A stretch of 64,000 nucleotides of DNA from Parasulfitobacter algicola (GTDB taxonomy: Bacteria > Pseudomonadota > Alphaproteobacteria > Rhodobacterales > Rhodobacteraceae), in the NCBI RefSeq assembly GCF_013315265.1, contig NZ_JABUFE010000002.1, positions 1-64,000 of the forward strand, written 5' to 3'. The stretch's first letter is position 1. Each line of letters starts with the position of its first letter. The position numbers were made by a program, and so were the translations under genes. This document shows positions 1-9,697 of this stretch, piece by piece. The notes under the pieces are model-generated. The model ran no database searches, was not told where the DNA came from, and saw nothing but the letters and a program-made list of their open reading frames with translations.

Positions 1-77
1 GTCTTGCCGTGGTCAACATGACCAATCGTACCGATGTTAACATGCGGTTTATTACGCTCAAACTTTTCCTTTGCCAT
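1..77 (-). CDS. tuf: Elongation factor Tu, N-terminal fragment
   Basis: The reverse strand starts with MAKEKFERNKPHVNIGTIGH and continues through VDHGKT, the conserved EF-Tu amino terminus and the first nucleotide-binding loop (G1/P-loop, GHVDHGKT). EF-Tu is the cytoplasmic GTPase that delivers aminoacyl-tRNA to the ribosome. The gene runs off the left edge, so only about 25 codons are present. A purine-rich AGAGG lies about 10 bases before the ATG. The 90 bases between it and the next leftward gene must hold at least part of its leader. Confidence 0.96.
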   Translation of the reverse strand, partial: MAKEKFERNKPHVNIGTIGHVDHGK

Positions 78-167
78 TCCTCAGGCGCCTCTTCAGGTTA
101 ATGGGGTCCGCGTGACCCGGTTCATCATCGCGCGCGACATATTGTGATTAGTAAAAGAAATCAAGCA

Positions 168-722
168 TCAGTTGATATCTGATTGCGAAACACCAAACCA
201 TGTTTTGTTTTCAACCAACCATTCTTCGATCTTCTTTGCAGCATTGAACGCAAGGTTTTCCATCTGCTTTTCCTTGGTTTGGGTCAAACCCGACCCAATT
301 GCATTTTCTGCAGACAGGGATTCAAAGACAACAAACTGCCGAACTTCTGTGTTAAGCTTTTCGCCTTTGCGATCGTCCCAAAGCGTAACCGAAACGACAA
401 TCGTAGATTTGGGCGATACAACCAACGGTATGCCCGGAATAGCCAAAGCATAAGCATCAATGGAAACAGCAACATTATAGAATTTGTCGCCGTCATAGCG
501 GCCAAGACGATTATCAATCGCTGTCTGTAAAACAGCTTCCCATTCATCTGCCGTTGCATCACGGGACGGATCAATTCTGCGGGCCGTTTCACCAACAACG
601 ATATTATGGCCCATCTTGAAATTACCCAGTTCCTCTAACGGGCGGGTTTCCAAATTAGGTTTGGCACAAGCTGTTACTAAAATGAGTGATGTAGCGATCA
701 AAAACAGGCGGTGAAAGGGCAT
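168..722 (-). CDS. Predicted outer-membrane lipoprotein, conserved hypothetical
   Basis: I chose the ATG at 722 because GGAGAG precedes it at good spacing; an earlier in-frame ATG at 779 would add 19 residues before the signal peptide. The protein begins MPFHRLFLIATSLILVTACA, a lipoprotein signal with a lipobox (LVTAC), so it is probably exported and lipidated at Cys18. The mature part is about 165 residues of alternating beta-like segments, ending in a charged region with an NxAxKKIEEWL-type helix. I recognise no catalytic motif. It lies upstream of tuf on the same strand and has no obvious functional partner here. Confidence 0.75.
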   Translation of the reverse strand: MPFHRLFLIATSLILVTACAKPNLETRPLEELGNFKMGHNIVVGETARRIDPSRDATADEWEAVLQTAIDNRLGRYDGDKFYNVAVSIDAYALAIPGIPLVVSPKSTIVVSVTLWDDRKGEKLNTEVRQFVVFESLSAENAIGSGLTQTKEKQMENLAFNAAKKIEEWLVENKTWFGVSQSDIN

Positions 723-843
723 TGGTCTCTCCGGAAAAGGTCTTGGTGTTGCCTTAGCCCAGCAATTCAGGGTGTGCAATCATGACCAATGGACGCCGCA
801 CGCCTAATGGCTATATGGATGATATGTTATATGTGAGTATTAG

Positions 844-2229
844 ATGACCCAAACAGACATTCCCGCCCGCGTCCCGCTTGTGACCCAACCCATGGGCGTT
901 TGGCAATCGTTGCAAACTGCCCGTAAAAATCTGATCGAGATCATCCCCGATATCGCAACAAAACAACCGATGATCACAGGCAAAACCGCGATTGTGCGCT
1001 GGCACATGGTGATGGACCCTGACGGCAACCGGCGTGTACTGAAGGATAATTTGGAAAATTATCCAAAATCAGACGTGACCAAGAATATTCTTGAACCTGC
1101 CATTGGCAAAAGTCTGTTTAATGCCGAAGGCGCGCATTGGCGATGGCAACGACGCGCAGCAACGCCTGTCTTTACCCATCGCAATATCGCAAATCTGGCC
1201 CCGATCATGGGCTTGGCCGCAGATCGGTCGACCGAGCGTTTGGCGCAATCATCAGGCCGCGCAGTGGATCTGTTTCAGGAAATGGTGGCCGCCACATTCG
1301 AGGTAATTTCCGACGTGACCTTTTCCGGCGATGAGGGGTTTGACCGCATGGGCGTTCATACTGCAATCGACAATTACATCGCACAAACGGCCAAGCTGTC
1401 ATTATTTGATATCGTTGGTGTACCAACCTGGGTGCCACGTCCTTCGCGCATGATATCGTCCGGGGCTATTAAGCAGATGAAGGCCATTGCAGATAACGCC
1501 ATCAATAACCGACGGGACGGATCATCGCGCGATGTGCCGGATTTGCTTGATTTGCTGCTGGAAGGCGAAGATCCCAAAACCAAACGCCAGATGACCACGG
1601 CGGAACTGCGCGATAACCTATTGACCTTTATCGTGGCGGGCCACGAGACGACTGCCCTGACGCTGGCCTGGTCACTGTATCTGTGCGCCTTCGATCAGGA
1701 TGTGCAGGACAAAGCCCGGGCCGAAGCGCAATCGGTTTTAAACGGCAGCACTGCCAACGCTGACGATGTGCCGAAACTTAAATACATCCGTCAGATCATT
1801 GATGAAGCACTGCGTCTTTATCCCCCTGCTGCCCTTTTGTCGCGCACTGCGCAAAGTTCCGATACCTTATGCGGTCGTGACATCCGAAAAGGTGATACAG
1901 TTATACTTCCCATATATGCATTGCACCGCAATCATCTGTTGTGGGAAAACCCTGACCACTTTGATCCGGACCGCTTTGTTGACCCAAAAGCGATCAACCG
2001 TTTTGCCTATCTGCCGTTCGGGGATGGTCCGCGTATTTGCATCGGCGCCAGTTTTGCATTGCAAGAGGCGGTCATCATTCTGGCCACTCTTATATCGCGC
2101 TTCCGTTTCAAGCGTGTGCCAGGCAAAGACCCAAAGCCTGTGTTAATCCTGACATTACGACCGGAAGGCGGCGTTTGGCTTGACGTTGAGCGGATTGACG
2201 GTAAAGCAGGTGTCGCAAAGACAGCCTAA
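844..2229 (+). CDS. Cytochrome P450 monooxygenase
   Basis: A 461-residue soluble P450. The I-helix oxygen-activation motif AGHETT is at 265-270, the K-helix ExxR is EALR at 321-324, and the heme loop PFGDGPRICIG carries the thiolate ligand Cys399. There is no membrane anchor, as usual for bacterial P450s, so it needs separate redox partners; no ferredoxin or reductase gene is adjacent. The substrate cannot be told from sequence. Spacing of the motifs and the HETT-type I-helix recall the fatty-acid/terpenoid-oxidising branch, but that is inference. The stop codon shares the tetranucleotide CTAA with the convergent carboxypeptidase gene. Confidence 0.95.
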   Translation: MTQTDIPARVPLVTQPMGVWQSLQTARKNLIEIIPDIATKQPMITGKTAIVRWHMVMDPDGNRRVLKDNLENYPKSDVTKNILEPAIGKSLFNAEGAHWRWQRRAATPVFTHRNIANLAPIMGLAADRSTERLAQSSGRAVDLFQEMVAATFEVISDVTFSGDEGFDRMGVHTAIDNYIAQTAKLSLFDIVGVPTWVPRPSRMISSGAIKQMKAIADNAINNRRDGSSRDVPDLLDLLLEGEDPKTKRQMTTAELRDNLLTFIVAGHETTALTLAWSLYLCAFDQDVQDKARAEAQSVLNGSTANADDVPKLKYIRQIIDEALRLYPPAALLSRTAQSSDTLCGRDIRKGDTVILPIYALHRNHLLWENPDHFDPDRFVDPKAINRFAYLPFGDGPRICIGASFALQEAVIILATLISRFRFKRVPGKDPKPVLILTLRPEGGVWLDVERIDGKAGVAKTA

Positions 2230-3695
2230 ATATTATAAATATCTAGAAATTTAGCCTCAAGATAATTCAGCAATGGCTTTTCTGTTGGGTCCGCACCTGT
2301 TGCCTGTTTTATTAAATCGCGCGGTTCGTACAGGCCGCCATGACGTTGCAGGTTGTCGCGCAACCAGATTGTTGCAGCCGTTAAATTACCTTGTGACAAC
2401 TGCGCATCAAGATCGGGAACGGCAGCTTGCAAAGCCTCAAACAAACATCCAGCATAGACATTACCAAGTGTATAGGTTGGAAAATACCCAAACAACCCAA
2501 CCGACCAATGTACATCCTGCAAACAGCCATTTGCAGGCATATCGACCGCAAAGCCGAAATCAGCCAGAAAGCGATCATTCCAAGCGACTTCAAGATCGCC
2601 GACAGCCAGTCCGCCCGACATCATCGCGCGTTCCAGATCAAAGCGCATCAAGATATGCAGGTTATATTGCACCTCATCGGCCTCGGTTCGGATAAATCCA
2701 TCCTGCACAGCGTTTACGGCACGGTAAAATATGTTCGGGTCTTCGATGCCAAAATCACCGAATGTATCAATCATTTGTCCGTGCAACCAACCGGTGAACG
2801 CGCGACTGCGACCAAGTTGGTTTTCATAAATTCGGCTTTGGCTTTCATGAATACCCATGGATGCCCCCGCCCCCACAGGTGTCAGCAAATAGGCCGGATC
2901 AATCTGCTGTTCATAAGTGGCATGGCCGACCTCGTGAATGGTGGAATAAAAGCAGTTGAACGGATCATCCGCAACGGTGCGCGTGGTGATCCTGACATCT
3001 TGACCAGAGCCTGATGAAAAGGGATGGACAGCTTTGTCGATGCGCCCACGTGTCAGGTCATACCCGAAAACCTCAGCCAGTTTTGCAGATAGCTTCAACT
3101 GACCCGCTTCATCGAAATTCCCTTGAAGTACAGGTGGTTGATCTGCGTCTTTGATTTGGTCACGCAATGCAACCAAACGGGGGCGCAATGCATCGAACAT
3201 GTCTTCCAGATCAGCCGTCGTTGCCCCGGGTTCATAATCATCCAGTAACGCATCATATACATTACCGCCATCAGCCAGCGCTGCCCCTTCCTCGCACTTT
3301 AGGCTGACAATCTGTTCAAGCGTGGGCGCGAAATCTTTGAATGAATTTGCCTCTCGCGCCTTAGCCCAGATCCCTTGGGCCACACTGGTGGCACGGGCAA
3401 TTTCCACGGCCAGCTTGGCAGGCACCTTCTGAGATCGCTCAAAACTGCGCCGGATGTGGCGCAACTGTGCTTTTTTCACAGCATTTGAAGGTTTGGCGGA
3501 CGCTAGCCAATCACCGATACGCGGATCAGTTCGACGCGCATGCAAGACGCTTTCAATCGCAGCCATTTCTTCTGATCTTTGCTCCGAAGCCCCGCGGGGC
3601 ATCATGGTTTCCTGATCCCAACCCAAACGGCCTGCGATTTCAGACAGCGCTTCTGTTTCGCGCTGATATGCCATCAGACTTGTGTATGCAGACAT
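2226..3695 (-). CDS. Metallocarboxypeptidase, M32 (Taq) family
   Basis: A 489-residue cytoplasmic zinc carboxypeptidase. The zinc site HEVGH is at 254-258 (His254, Glu255, His258). Other M32 signatures are present: HPF (about 224), GIHESQSR (about 285) and IRTEADEVQYNLHI further on. The length matches the family (about 490-500). M32 enzymes trim C-terminal residues from peptides and act in peptide turnover. There is no signal peptide. The start lies directly behind the ctaA stop codon with no gap, so the two are probably co-transcribed from upstream of ctaA. Confidence 0.95.
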   Translation of the reverse strand: MSAYTSLMAYQRETEALSEIAGRLGWDQETMMPRGASEQRSEEMAAIESVLHARRTDPRIGDWLASAKPSNAVKKAQLRHIRRSFERSQKVPAKLAVEIARATSVAQGIWAKAREANSFKDFAPTLEQIVSLKCEEGAALADGGNVYDALLDDYEPGATTADLEDMFDALRPRLVALRDQIKDADQPPVLQGNFDEAGQLKLSAKLAEVFGYDLTRGRIDKAVHPFSSGSGQDVRITTRTVADDPFNCFYSTIHEVGHATYEQQIDPAYLLTPVGAGASMGIHESQSRIYENQLGRSRAFTGWLHGQMIDTFGDFGIEDPNIFYRAVNAVQDGFIRTEADEVQYNLHILMRFDLERAMMSGGLAVGDLEVAWNDRFLADFGFAVDMPANGCLQDVHWSVGLFGYFPTYTLGNVYAGCLFEALQAAVPDLDAQLSQGNLTAATIWLRDNLQRHGGLYEPRDLIKQATGADPTEKPLLNYLEAKFLDIYNI

Positions 3696-4838
3696 CTAAT
3701 CTCTCACTGATTGGGCAAATGGATAACCGGCCAAAAACCGCGCCCGAATGACTAGCACCCAAAGCACCACAGCGCCAAATTGATGTACAATCGCGATGTG
3801 CCAAGGGGCTGAATACATCACTGTGACGATGCCCAGAACCATCTGCACAATCATCATGCCAAGTACGGCATGAAAAGCAAACCGCGTGTTGGTATTTGGG
3901 CTTTTACGTCCGCGCAGCCAAACCACTATGGCAAAAATCATCAGCAGATATCCGGCTATACGATGCATGAACTGCACCAATCCGTCATCTTCGAAGAAAT
4001 TGCGCCAGATGGGTTCCAGCTGAAATGGATCGGGCGGGAAAAACCCACCGGCCATAAGTGGCCAATCAACATAATTACGACCTGCATCGATCCCCGCAAC
4101 AAGTGCACCGATCAGAATTTGCAGCATCACAAAATGCATCAAGCCAGTGCCCATACCGAATAACTTGGCTTCACGCGCGCGCCTGGCTTGCAGCAATTCC
4201 GCCTCGGTCCGAGACAGCTTAAAGACCAGCCACGCGATAAAGCCTAAAATAGCAAAAGCTAATCCAAGATGTATGGCCAGACGATACGATGCGACATCCA
4301 GCATGCCATCACGCAAACCTGATGATACCATCCACCAGCCAATGGCCCCTTGTGCACCACCCATAGCACCCAGGATTAAAAGCGGTCTGGTCCAGCCCAC
4401 AGGTATTTGCTTGCGGATCAAAAAGTATAAAAAACCCAATGCCCAGACAAAGCCAATCACCCGACCCCACTGCCGGTGCCCCCATTCCCACCAATAAATC
4501 ACCTTGAATTCCGCCAGGCTCATGCCGCGATTTTGCAATTGGTATTCTGGGATGGCGCGATATTTATCAAATTCCGACGCCCAGTCTTGGGCCGTCACCG
4601 GGGGTATTGCCCCCATGACAGGGAGCCATTCCGTAATCGACAGACCGGAATCTGTCAAACGCGTTAAACCGCCAACCGCAATCATGATGACTACCATCGC
4701 AAACAAAACCAACAACCACGCACGAATAGCTTTGCGGGCACCTTTTGGCGCACGGTCGATTGCACCCGGTTGCGCCGTTGCTGTCGCAGATCCAGGCGAC
4801 TGACTGACTTCTTCAAATATATTCCGCTTGCCGCTCAT
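3696..4838 (-). CDS. ctaA: Heme A synthase (COX15/CtaA family)
   Basis: An integral membrane protein of about 380 residues with eight predicted hydrophobic segments in two homologous halves, as in alphaproteobacterial CtaA/COX15. Visible family features are GGLTRLTDSGLSITEW after the first helix, EFKVIYWWEWGHRQWGR with its conserved His, and a late QFMHRIAGYLL segment with another heme-liganding His. It oxidises heme O to heme A for aa3-type cytochrome oxidase. Two ATGs stand side by side at 4841 and 4838; GAGAG upstream is spaced better for the second. Followed immediately by the M32 peptidase gene. Confidence 0.95.
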   Translation of the reverse strand: MSGKRNIFEEVSQSPGSATATAQPGAIDRAPKGARKAIRAWLLVLFAMVVIMIAVGGLTRLTDSGLSITEWLPVMGAIPPVTAQDWASEFDKYRAIPEYQLQNRGMSLAEFKVIYWWEWGHRQWGRVIGFVWALGFLYFLIRKQIPVGWTRPLLILGAMGGAQGAIGWWMVSSGLRDGMLDVASYRLAIHLGLAFAILGFIAWLVFKLSRTEAELLQARRAREAKLFGMGTGLMHFVMLQILIGALVAGIDAGRNYVDWPLMAGGFFPPDPFQLEPIWRNFFEDDGLVQFMHRIAGYLLMIFAIVVWLRGRKSPNTNTRFAFHAVLGMMIVQMVLGIVTVMYSAPWHIAIVHQFGAVVLWVLVIRARFLAGYPFAQSVRD

Positions 4839-4913
4839 CATACTCTCATTGCTTTTTGCGAAAGCTAGGCTTGATGACAGGCAGCTTCAAGCGCCAAACC
4901 AGCGCAGGGTATA

Positions 4914-4938
4914 CTGCGGCACCGCTAAAGCGCCGCAG
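4914..4938 (-). other. Stem-loop between glutamate dehydrogenase and ctaA
   Basis: An inverted repeat CTGCGGC / GCCGCAG (4914-4920 and 4932-4938) with an 11-base loop stands 10 bases beyond the glutamate dehydrogenase stop codon at 4948, between that gene and ctaA. No uridine run follows on the minus strand, so it is a poor intrinsic terminator; it may be a 3'-end or processing structure. Confidence 0.4.
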
Positions 4939-4947
4939 ATCGCAAGA

Positions 4948-6393
4948 TTAAAGACCTTTGGCGCGATAGCTGGCGGCCACACGATCAATAGCGACCAGAT
5001 ATGCCGACGTGCGTAAATCTTCGACATCACCTCGTTCGTGCCACACTTCACGCATGGCCTGATAGGCGATGCGCATTGTATCATCCAAACCGGATCGTAC
5101 CAATTCAATCTCATCTGCGCCGCGCAGATATTTTTCTTTAAAACCGGGGCTTAGTTCCCATCCCAACATCTTATCGGACGACAGTCTTTCAAGCTCATCC
5201 GTCAAAAGTTGATGGCGCGCTTCTTCTTGTCTGCGTTGAATACGGCCAAAGCGAATATGGCTTAGATTTTTAACCCATTCAAAATAACTGACTGTTACGC
5301 CGCCTGCGTTTGCATACATGTCGGGTATGATTACGGTCCCTTTTTTGCGCAAGATATCATCCGCACCAGCAGTGATCGGACCATTGGCTGCTTCGATGAT
5401 CAACGAGGCTTTGATACGATCTGCATTTGACAGATTGATTACACCCTCTAACGCCGCAGGGATCAAAATATCACAATCTTCTTCAAGAATGGCGGCACCA
5501 TCTGCTGTGTAAGTTGCATCTGGAAAGCCCTTTACACCACCGTGTTTGACGATCCATTCATAAATAGACGATACGTTCAATCCAGCTTCATCGAAAAGTG
5601 CGCCATCGCGCTCAATGATACCAGTAATGATCGCACCGTCTTCTTCCTGCAGAAACTTTGCGGCATGATACCCCACATTTCCCAAACCTTGTACGATCAC
5701 ACGCTTGCCGTCCAGCTTGCCCGACATACCAGCTTTTTCAATATCGCGGGCATCACGGAAAAATTCACGTAATGCATATTGAACACCGCGACCGGTTGCT
5801 TCGACACGACCGGCAATACCGCCTGAATTCAATGGCTTGCCAGTAACGCAGGCTTTTGCGTTGATGTCGGTTGTGTTCATCCGTGCATATTCATCTGCAA
5901 TCCAGGCCATCTCACGTTCCCCGGTTCCCATATCGGGCGCAGGAACGTTCTGTGACGGATTGATCAAGTCGCGCTTTGCCAGTTCATAAGCAAAACGACG
6001 CGTGATGCGTTCAAGCTCGTGTTCTTCGTAAAGTCTTGGGTCGATGCGCAAACCGCCTTTTGCACCGCCAAAAGGTGCTTCAACCAAAGCACACTTATAG
6101 GTCATCAATGCAGATAGCGCCTCAACCTCGTCCTGGTTAACGCCCATTGCATAGCGAATGCCGCCTTTGACAGGTTCCATATGTTCGGAATGGACTGATC
6201 TATAGCCGGTAAATGTATGAATTTGACCACGTAGCCTGACACCAAATCGGACAGTATAAGTTGCATTGCAGACGCGGATTTTTTCTTCCAATCCCGGGGG
6301 AAGGTCCATTAATGCAACCGCGCGATTAAACATCATATCGACACTTTCACGAAAGCTTGGTTCGCTTTGCGCGGATTTTTGATTAATTGTCAT
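4948..6393 (-). CDS. Glutamate dehydrogenase (Glu/Leu/Phe/Val dehydrogenase family)
   Basis: A 481-residue dehydrogenase interconverting glutamate and 2-oxoglutarate plus ammonia. The N-terminal substrate domain has PVKGGIRY (75-81) and the catalytic-lysine motif PFGGAKGG with Lys112; the Rossmann domain has VQGLGNVGYHAA around 235-246. The C-terminal extension is longer than in the 415-420-residue NAD type, as is common in Rhodobacterales homologues. A strong GGGGGG ribosome-binding site lies 7 bases before the ATG. The gene stands alone, divergent from the Tad-like genes, with a 0.6 kb intergenic region upstream. Coenzyme preference is not evident. Confidence 0.95.
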   Translation of the reverse strand: MTINQKSAQSEPSFRESVDMMFNRAVALMDLPPGLEEKIRVCNATYTVRFGVRLRGQIHTFTGYRSVHSEHMEPVKGGIRYAMGVNQDEVEALSALMTYKCALVEAPFGGAKGGLRIDPRLYEEHELERITRRFAYELAKRDLINPSQNVPAPDMGTGEREMAWIADEYARMNTTDINAKACVTGKPLNSGGIAGRVEATGRGVQYALREFFRDARDIEKAGMSGKLDGKRVIVQGLGNVGYHAAKFLQEEDGAIITGIIERDGALFDEAGLNVSSIYEWIVKHGGVKGFPDATYTADGAAILEEDCDILIPAALEGVINLSNADRIKASLIIEAANGPITAGADDILRKKGTVIIPDMYANAGGVTVSYFEWVKNLSHIRFGRIQRRQEEARHQLLTDELERLSSDKMLGWELSPGFKEKYLRGADEIELVRSGLDDTMRIAYQAMREVWHERGDVEDLRTSAYLVAIDRVAASYRAKGL

Positions 6394-7004
6394 TTCAATT
6401 CCCCCCTGATTTCAAACACATATACAAGCCGTGCTACGATTCTAACGCTATGTCGAATCTGTTTTACAAATCTGCGAAATATTTAGTGTAAAAGTTGAGT
6501 TACCAACCCGGAGCGATTCGCGTTAAACACCGCTTGACCAAACGTCATTGCCAATGAGTATCACGAAACAATCTGGATCAGGCGAGCAATTTATCGCTTA
6601 TCATCGTGTCAAACATGTAAAATTGCAATTTTAAGTAAGAACAATTCTATTCAGATTGCGCCAATCGTATCGTAAACGGAAATCCTTGCCCCATTTTTGC
6701 CACAACTTGACAGTTAAGTAGTGCTGTGCAGATTGGGTGATATCTGTAAGTGTAAACTTAGGTTACTTTTGGGGAGCTAACCGAGTTGTTAAAGGTGCGA
6801 TATTAAATGGGCGTGAATGGGAATATTCCGAATGCCGACCTGCTGCCATTGGTCTGCTCTAAAATGCATCCTCAGATTTGTACACTTTATTCTGCGCGGT
6901 CGCAGTTAAAAGACCTGTGCCTATTTACAAGTAATGACACGCTGAACTGAGACCGCTTTGGAAACTAGATTGCCAAAGCTGTACTATGCCTGGAGGCGGA
7001 ACAC
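6394..7004. other. AT-rich 611-bp intergenic region between divergent genes
   Basis: The region separates the divergent glutamate dehydrogenase and TadG-like genes and must carry both promoters. I see no strong -35/-10 pair. A TTGACA at about 6708 lacks a good -10 at 16-18 bases, and TTGGAA-18-TACTAT just before 7005 lies too close to the ribosome-binding site to be convincing. A 47-codon open frame (6807-6950, starting MGVNGNIPNADLLP) is present with only a weak AAAGG upstream. I call it non-coding by default. No long repeats were seen. Confidence 0.5.
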
Positions 7005-9143
7005 ATGAAGAAGACGAAAACGATGGACACAAAAAATTCAACGCAGCGCAACAAGAGCGCCGCTCAGAAGTTTCTGAAGAATGAAGATGGTAACCTAATC
7101 CTTTTCAGTTTCTTTATGTTTATCATTATGGTTTTCACGTCAGGTATGGCGGTTGACATTGCTAGACATGAAAGTAGACGAGTCACGCTTCAAAATGTTA
7201 CTGATTCAGCTACACTTGCAGCGACACGTGTTGCACGTGGCGATACTTTTACAGAAATAGACGTTGTAAAAAGTTGGTTTGCAGTGGCTGGCTTTGATGG
7301 TGTGGTTAGCGACGATCAAATTCAGGTTCTTGAAAAAGTGGTCGAAAGAGATGCCGATGGCAATGTTATAGGTGTTTCATCACGTTCAGTACAGGTGCAA
7401 GCACAGCTTGAAGTTCCAACGGCATTTATGACCTGGCTCAATGTTGATATGATGGTTGCGCCATCCGCAAGCACGGCGAAAGAAACAACTCAGGATATTG
7501 AAATATCTCTGGTCTTGGACATTTCCGGATCAATGGCTGGTGATAAAATCATAGCCCTTCAAAAAGCTGCTGCAGGGGATAGAAATGACGCCGATGGTGT
7601 AGATACTGGTTTCATTGAAATCATGCTTGCGGATAATCCGACGACGCAAGCTGAAATTAATAATGGTTTACCTCTGACAACCATTTCATTGATCCCCTAT
7701 AGTCAGTCCGTTAATGCAGGTGCAGCGTTATTCAACCAGTATAATGTACAAGATGGTACCGCCCCTGACGACGAATCTCGCAAACACAACTATTCGCATT
7801 GTGCAAACTTCACTGATCAGCAGATGACTCAGGTGAGCCTAAAGCCAAATACCTCTGTGGCTGATCCAGCGAGTACAAATGATAACCCTTTGCCAAACCT
7901 TCCCGTGACCGGTGATTTGATCATTCAACAATCATTTTTCAGCACAAATACAAGTGGAGATCCACAGCCTATAAGTGGGGGCATAGTTTGTAACTATGCT
8001 GGAAAAAATCAGATTATTCCTGTCAGTATGAATGAAGCAGCGCTAAGAACTGCAATCTATGGGTACACAGCAGGGGGTTGGACAGCGACGGACCATGGCG
8101 CAAAATGGGGTGTTGCATTGCTGGACCCCGATACGCAGCCGACCATCACCGCACTCCAATCCTTTCAAAATGGTCCTGAACTTATTGACAACAACAGAAA
8201 CACTCCAAGAATTGGGTACAAATACAGTAATAGTGTTTTATTTAATCCAAATCGAAAAATATCGCCACAGGCAGTCAGCCCTTGGATCAGCAACCGTCCC
8301 GCTCCTTATCAAAACAGCGATACTAAAAAAGTACTCGTTATTATGAGTGACGGCGCAAACACTAGGCAATATGAACTAAAAACGGCTTTGGATAATCTAA
8401 ATAGTGAATATCTACCAAATGGTATCAAAGGTCAGATGTCGCCTGTTTTCTATAGAACCCGGCCAAATCCAAATGGTGGGCGCTATAGCGTTTTAGTAGA
8501 GGGTGATTTTGATCTTGGAGCATATACGGAATATTTGGATGACAATGCAGCTAATCTTTTGACAGACGAAGGTATTGACGTCACAAATATGAACGATAGA
8601 CAAGTTGAAGACACCATTCAACTATGGCTGGATAGTGATCCTGACGATCCGTTTTCACAAAGGCCAAGATTTTATCACGAAGATGATGAACGTTACGCAC
8701 GTCATATTGACCAAAGTCGTGGTGATCACAATCCCAACAATATGGACATCATACAACTAAGCTGGGCAGAACTTTATGTTAACTATAACACGCGCAAAGT
8801 TGCAGAAAAGTTCTTTAGGGATGCAAGGGATGACGATTATCTGACGAATGCAGATTATAATATGATCCGTACTCCTTATAAGGAAAATCATTCTGGCACC
8901 TTAGCTGATGCAAGGCTTAAAAATATCTGTAACGCTGCAAAGGCAACTCGAAACATACAGATCTATACCGTTGGCTTTCAGATTGACGCGTCATCAACCG
9001 AAGAAGTGCTTCTTCAGGATTGCGCAAGCAACGATTCCGGTGGAAATTCCAAGCTGTACTTCCCTGCTACAAACGCGTCAGAACTTCAGTCTGCGTTTAG
9101 GAGAATTGCCGAAAACATCAAGCAACTGAGATTGACCCAATGA
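7005..9143 (+). CDS. TadG-like pilus-assembly protein with von Willebrand factor A domain
   Basis: A 712-residue protein. After a basic, polar leader, residues 25-60 (EDGNLILFSFFMFIIMVFTS) form the TadE/TadG-type N-terminal anchor. A von Willebrand A domain starts near 168 with the metal-site motif DISGS (Asp172, Ser174, Ser176) and resumes near 440 with VLVIMSDGAN; a long insertion with many Asn/Asp/Thr residues lies between. The C-terminal part has Cys pairs and a typical closing helix (LQSAFRRIAENIKQL). It is probably anchored in the inner membrane facing the periplasm, working with the two TadE-like proteins downstream. GGAGG stands 8 bases before the ATG. The coding bases are clearly AT-richer than in neighbouring genes. 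Confidence 0.85.
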   Translation: MKKTKTMDTKNSTQRNKSAAQKFLKNEDGNLILFSFFMFIIMVFTSGMAVDIARHESRRVTLQNVTDSATLAATRVARGDTFTEIDVVKSWFAVAGFDGVVSDDQIQVLEKVVERDADGNVIGVSSRSVQVQAQLEVPTAFMTWLNVDMMVAPSASTAKETTQDIEISLVLDISGSMAGDKIIALQKAAAGDRNDADGVDTGFIEIMLADNPTTQAEINNGLPLTTISLIPYSQSVNAGAALFNQYNVQDGTAPDDESRKHNYSHCANFTDQQMTQVSLKPNTSVADPASTNDNPLPNLPVTGDLIIQQSFFSTNTSGDPQPISGGIVCNYAGKNQIIPVSMNEAALRTAIYGYTAGGWTATDHGAKWGVALLDPDTQPTITALQSFQNGPELIDNNRNTPRIGYKYSNSVLFNPNRKISPQAVSPWISNRPAPYQNSDTKKVLVIMSDGANTRQYELKTALDNLNSEYLPNGIKGQMSPVFYRTRPNPNGGRYSVLVEGDFDLGAYTEYLDDNAANLLTDEGIDVTNMNDRQVEDTIQLWLDSDPDDPFSQRPRFYHEDDERYARHIDQSRGDHNPNNMDIIQLSWAELYVNYNTRKVAEKFFRDARDDDYLTNADYNMIRTPYKENHSGTLADARLKNICNAAKATRNIQIYTVGFQIDASSTEEVLLQDCASNDSGGNSKLYFPATNASELQSAFRRIAENIKQLRLTQ

Positions 9144-9697
9144 TCACTTCATTCATGATGAAAGTCAAAAAAACTGTCTTCGGGTTCAAGCGATCCGAAG
9201 ACGGCGCAGCCACAATTGAATTTGTGATCATGTTCCCAGTCATTTTTAGCATATTTTTGTCCGCTTATGAGATGGGGCTATATATGCTGAACAACGTGAT
9301 GCTGGAACGTGCTGCTGACCTTACAGTGCGGGAATTGAGACTGGGAAATCCAAATGTAACAAGCGCGAATGGACTTAAGCAAGAATTGTGCAAAAATCTG
9401 AGTATTGTTTCTGATTGTGCTGAAACTGTTGAAGTTGCACTGCAACCAGTAAGCACTGCTACTTGGTCGCCATTTCCGACATCAATACCATGCCGCACAC
9501 GGGATGAGCCGGTCGATCCATTGAATGAACCAACAGTTGATGCCGGATCCGACAACGACCTGATGTTTGTAAGGTTTTGCTTAAAGATTAAGCCTTTCTT
9601 CGGAGATTCACTTTCTATCGGACTGAGTACGATAACAGATGCAAATGATGATCTGAATATCTTTGCGACAACCGCATTCGTAAATGAGCCGAGCTAA
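9140..9697 (+). CDS. TadE-like pseudopilin
   Basis: A 185-residue protein with the TadE hallmark near its amino end: EDGAATIEFVIMFPVIFSIF (about 20-40), that is a Gly, a hydrophobic helix and a conserved Glu at helix position 5. TadE proteins are pseudopilins or minor pilins of Flp/Tad systems. The rest is a periplasmic domain with four cysteines (CKNLSIVSDC and two later). The ATG overlaps the TadG-like stop (ATGA), so translation is probably coupled. Confidence 0.85.
   Translation: MITSFMMKVKKTVFGFKRSEDGAATIEFVIMFPVIFSIFLSAYEMGLYMLNNVMLERAADLTVRELRLGNPNVTSANGLKQELCKNLSIVSDCAETVEVALQPVSTATWSPFPTSIPCRTRDEPVDPLNEPTVDAGSDNDLMFVRFCLKIKPFFGDSLSIGLSTITDANDDLNIFATTAFVNEPS

Noticed and set aside
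6807-6950. 47-codon open frame in the intergenic region before the TadG-like gene
   Set aside because: Weak ribosome-binding site, no recognisable protein and a length expected by chance in AT-rich DNA.
6700-7004. Sigma-70 promoter for the TadG-like gene
   Set aside because: TTGACA near 6708 lacks a -10 at the right spacing, and the TTGGAA/TACTAT pair lies too near the ribosome-binding site.
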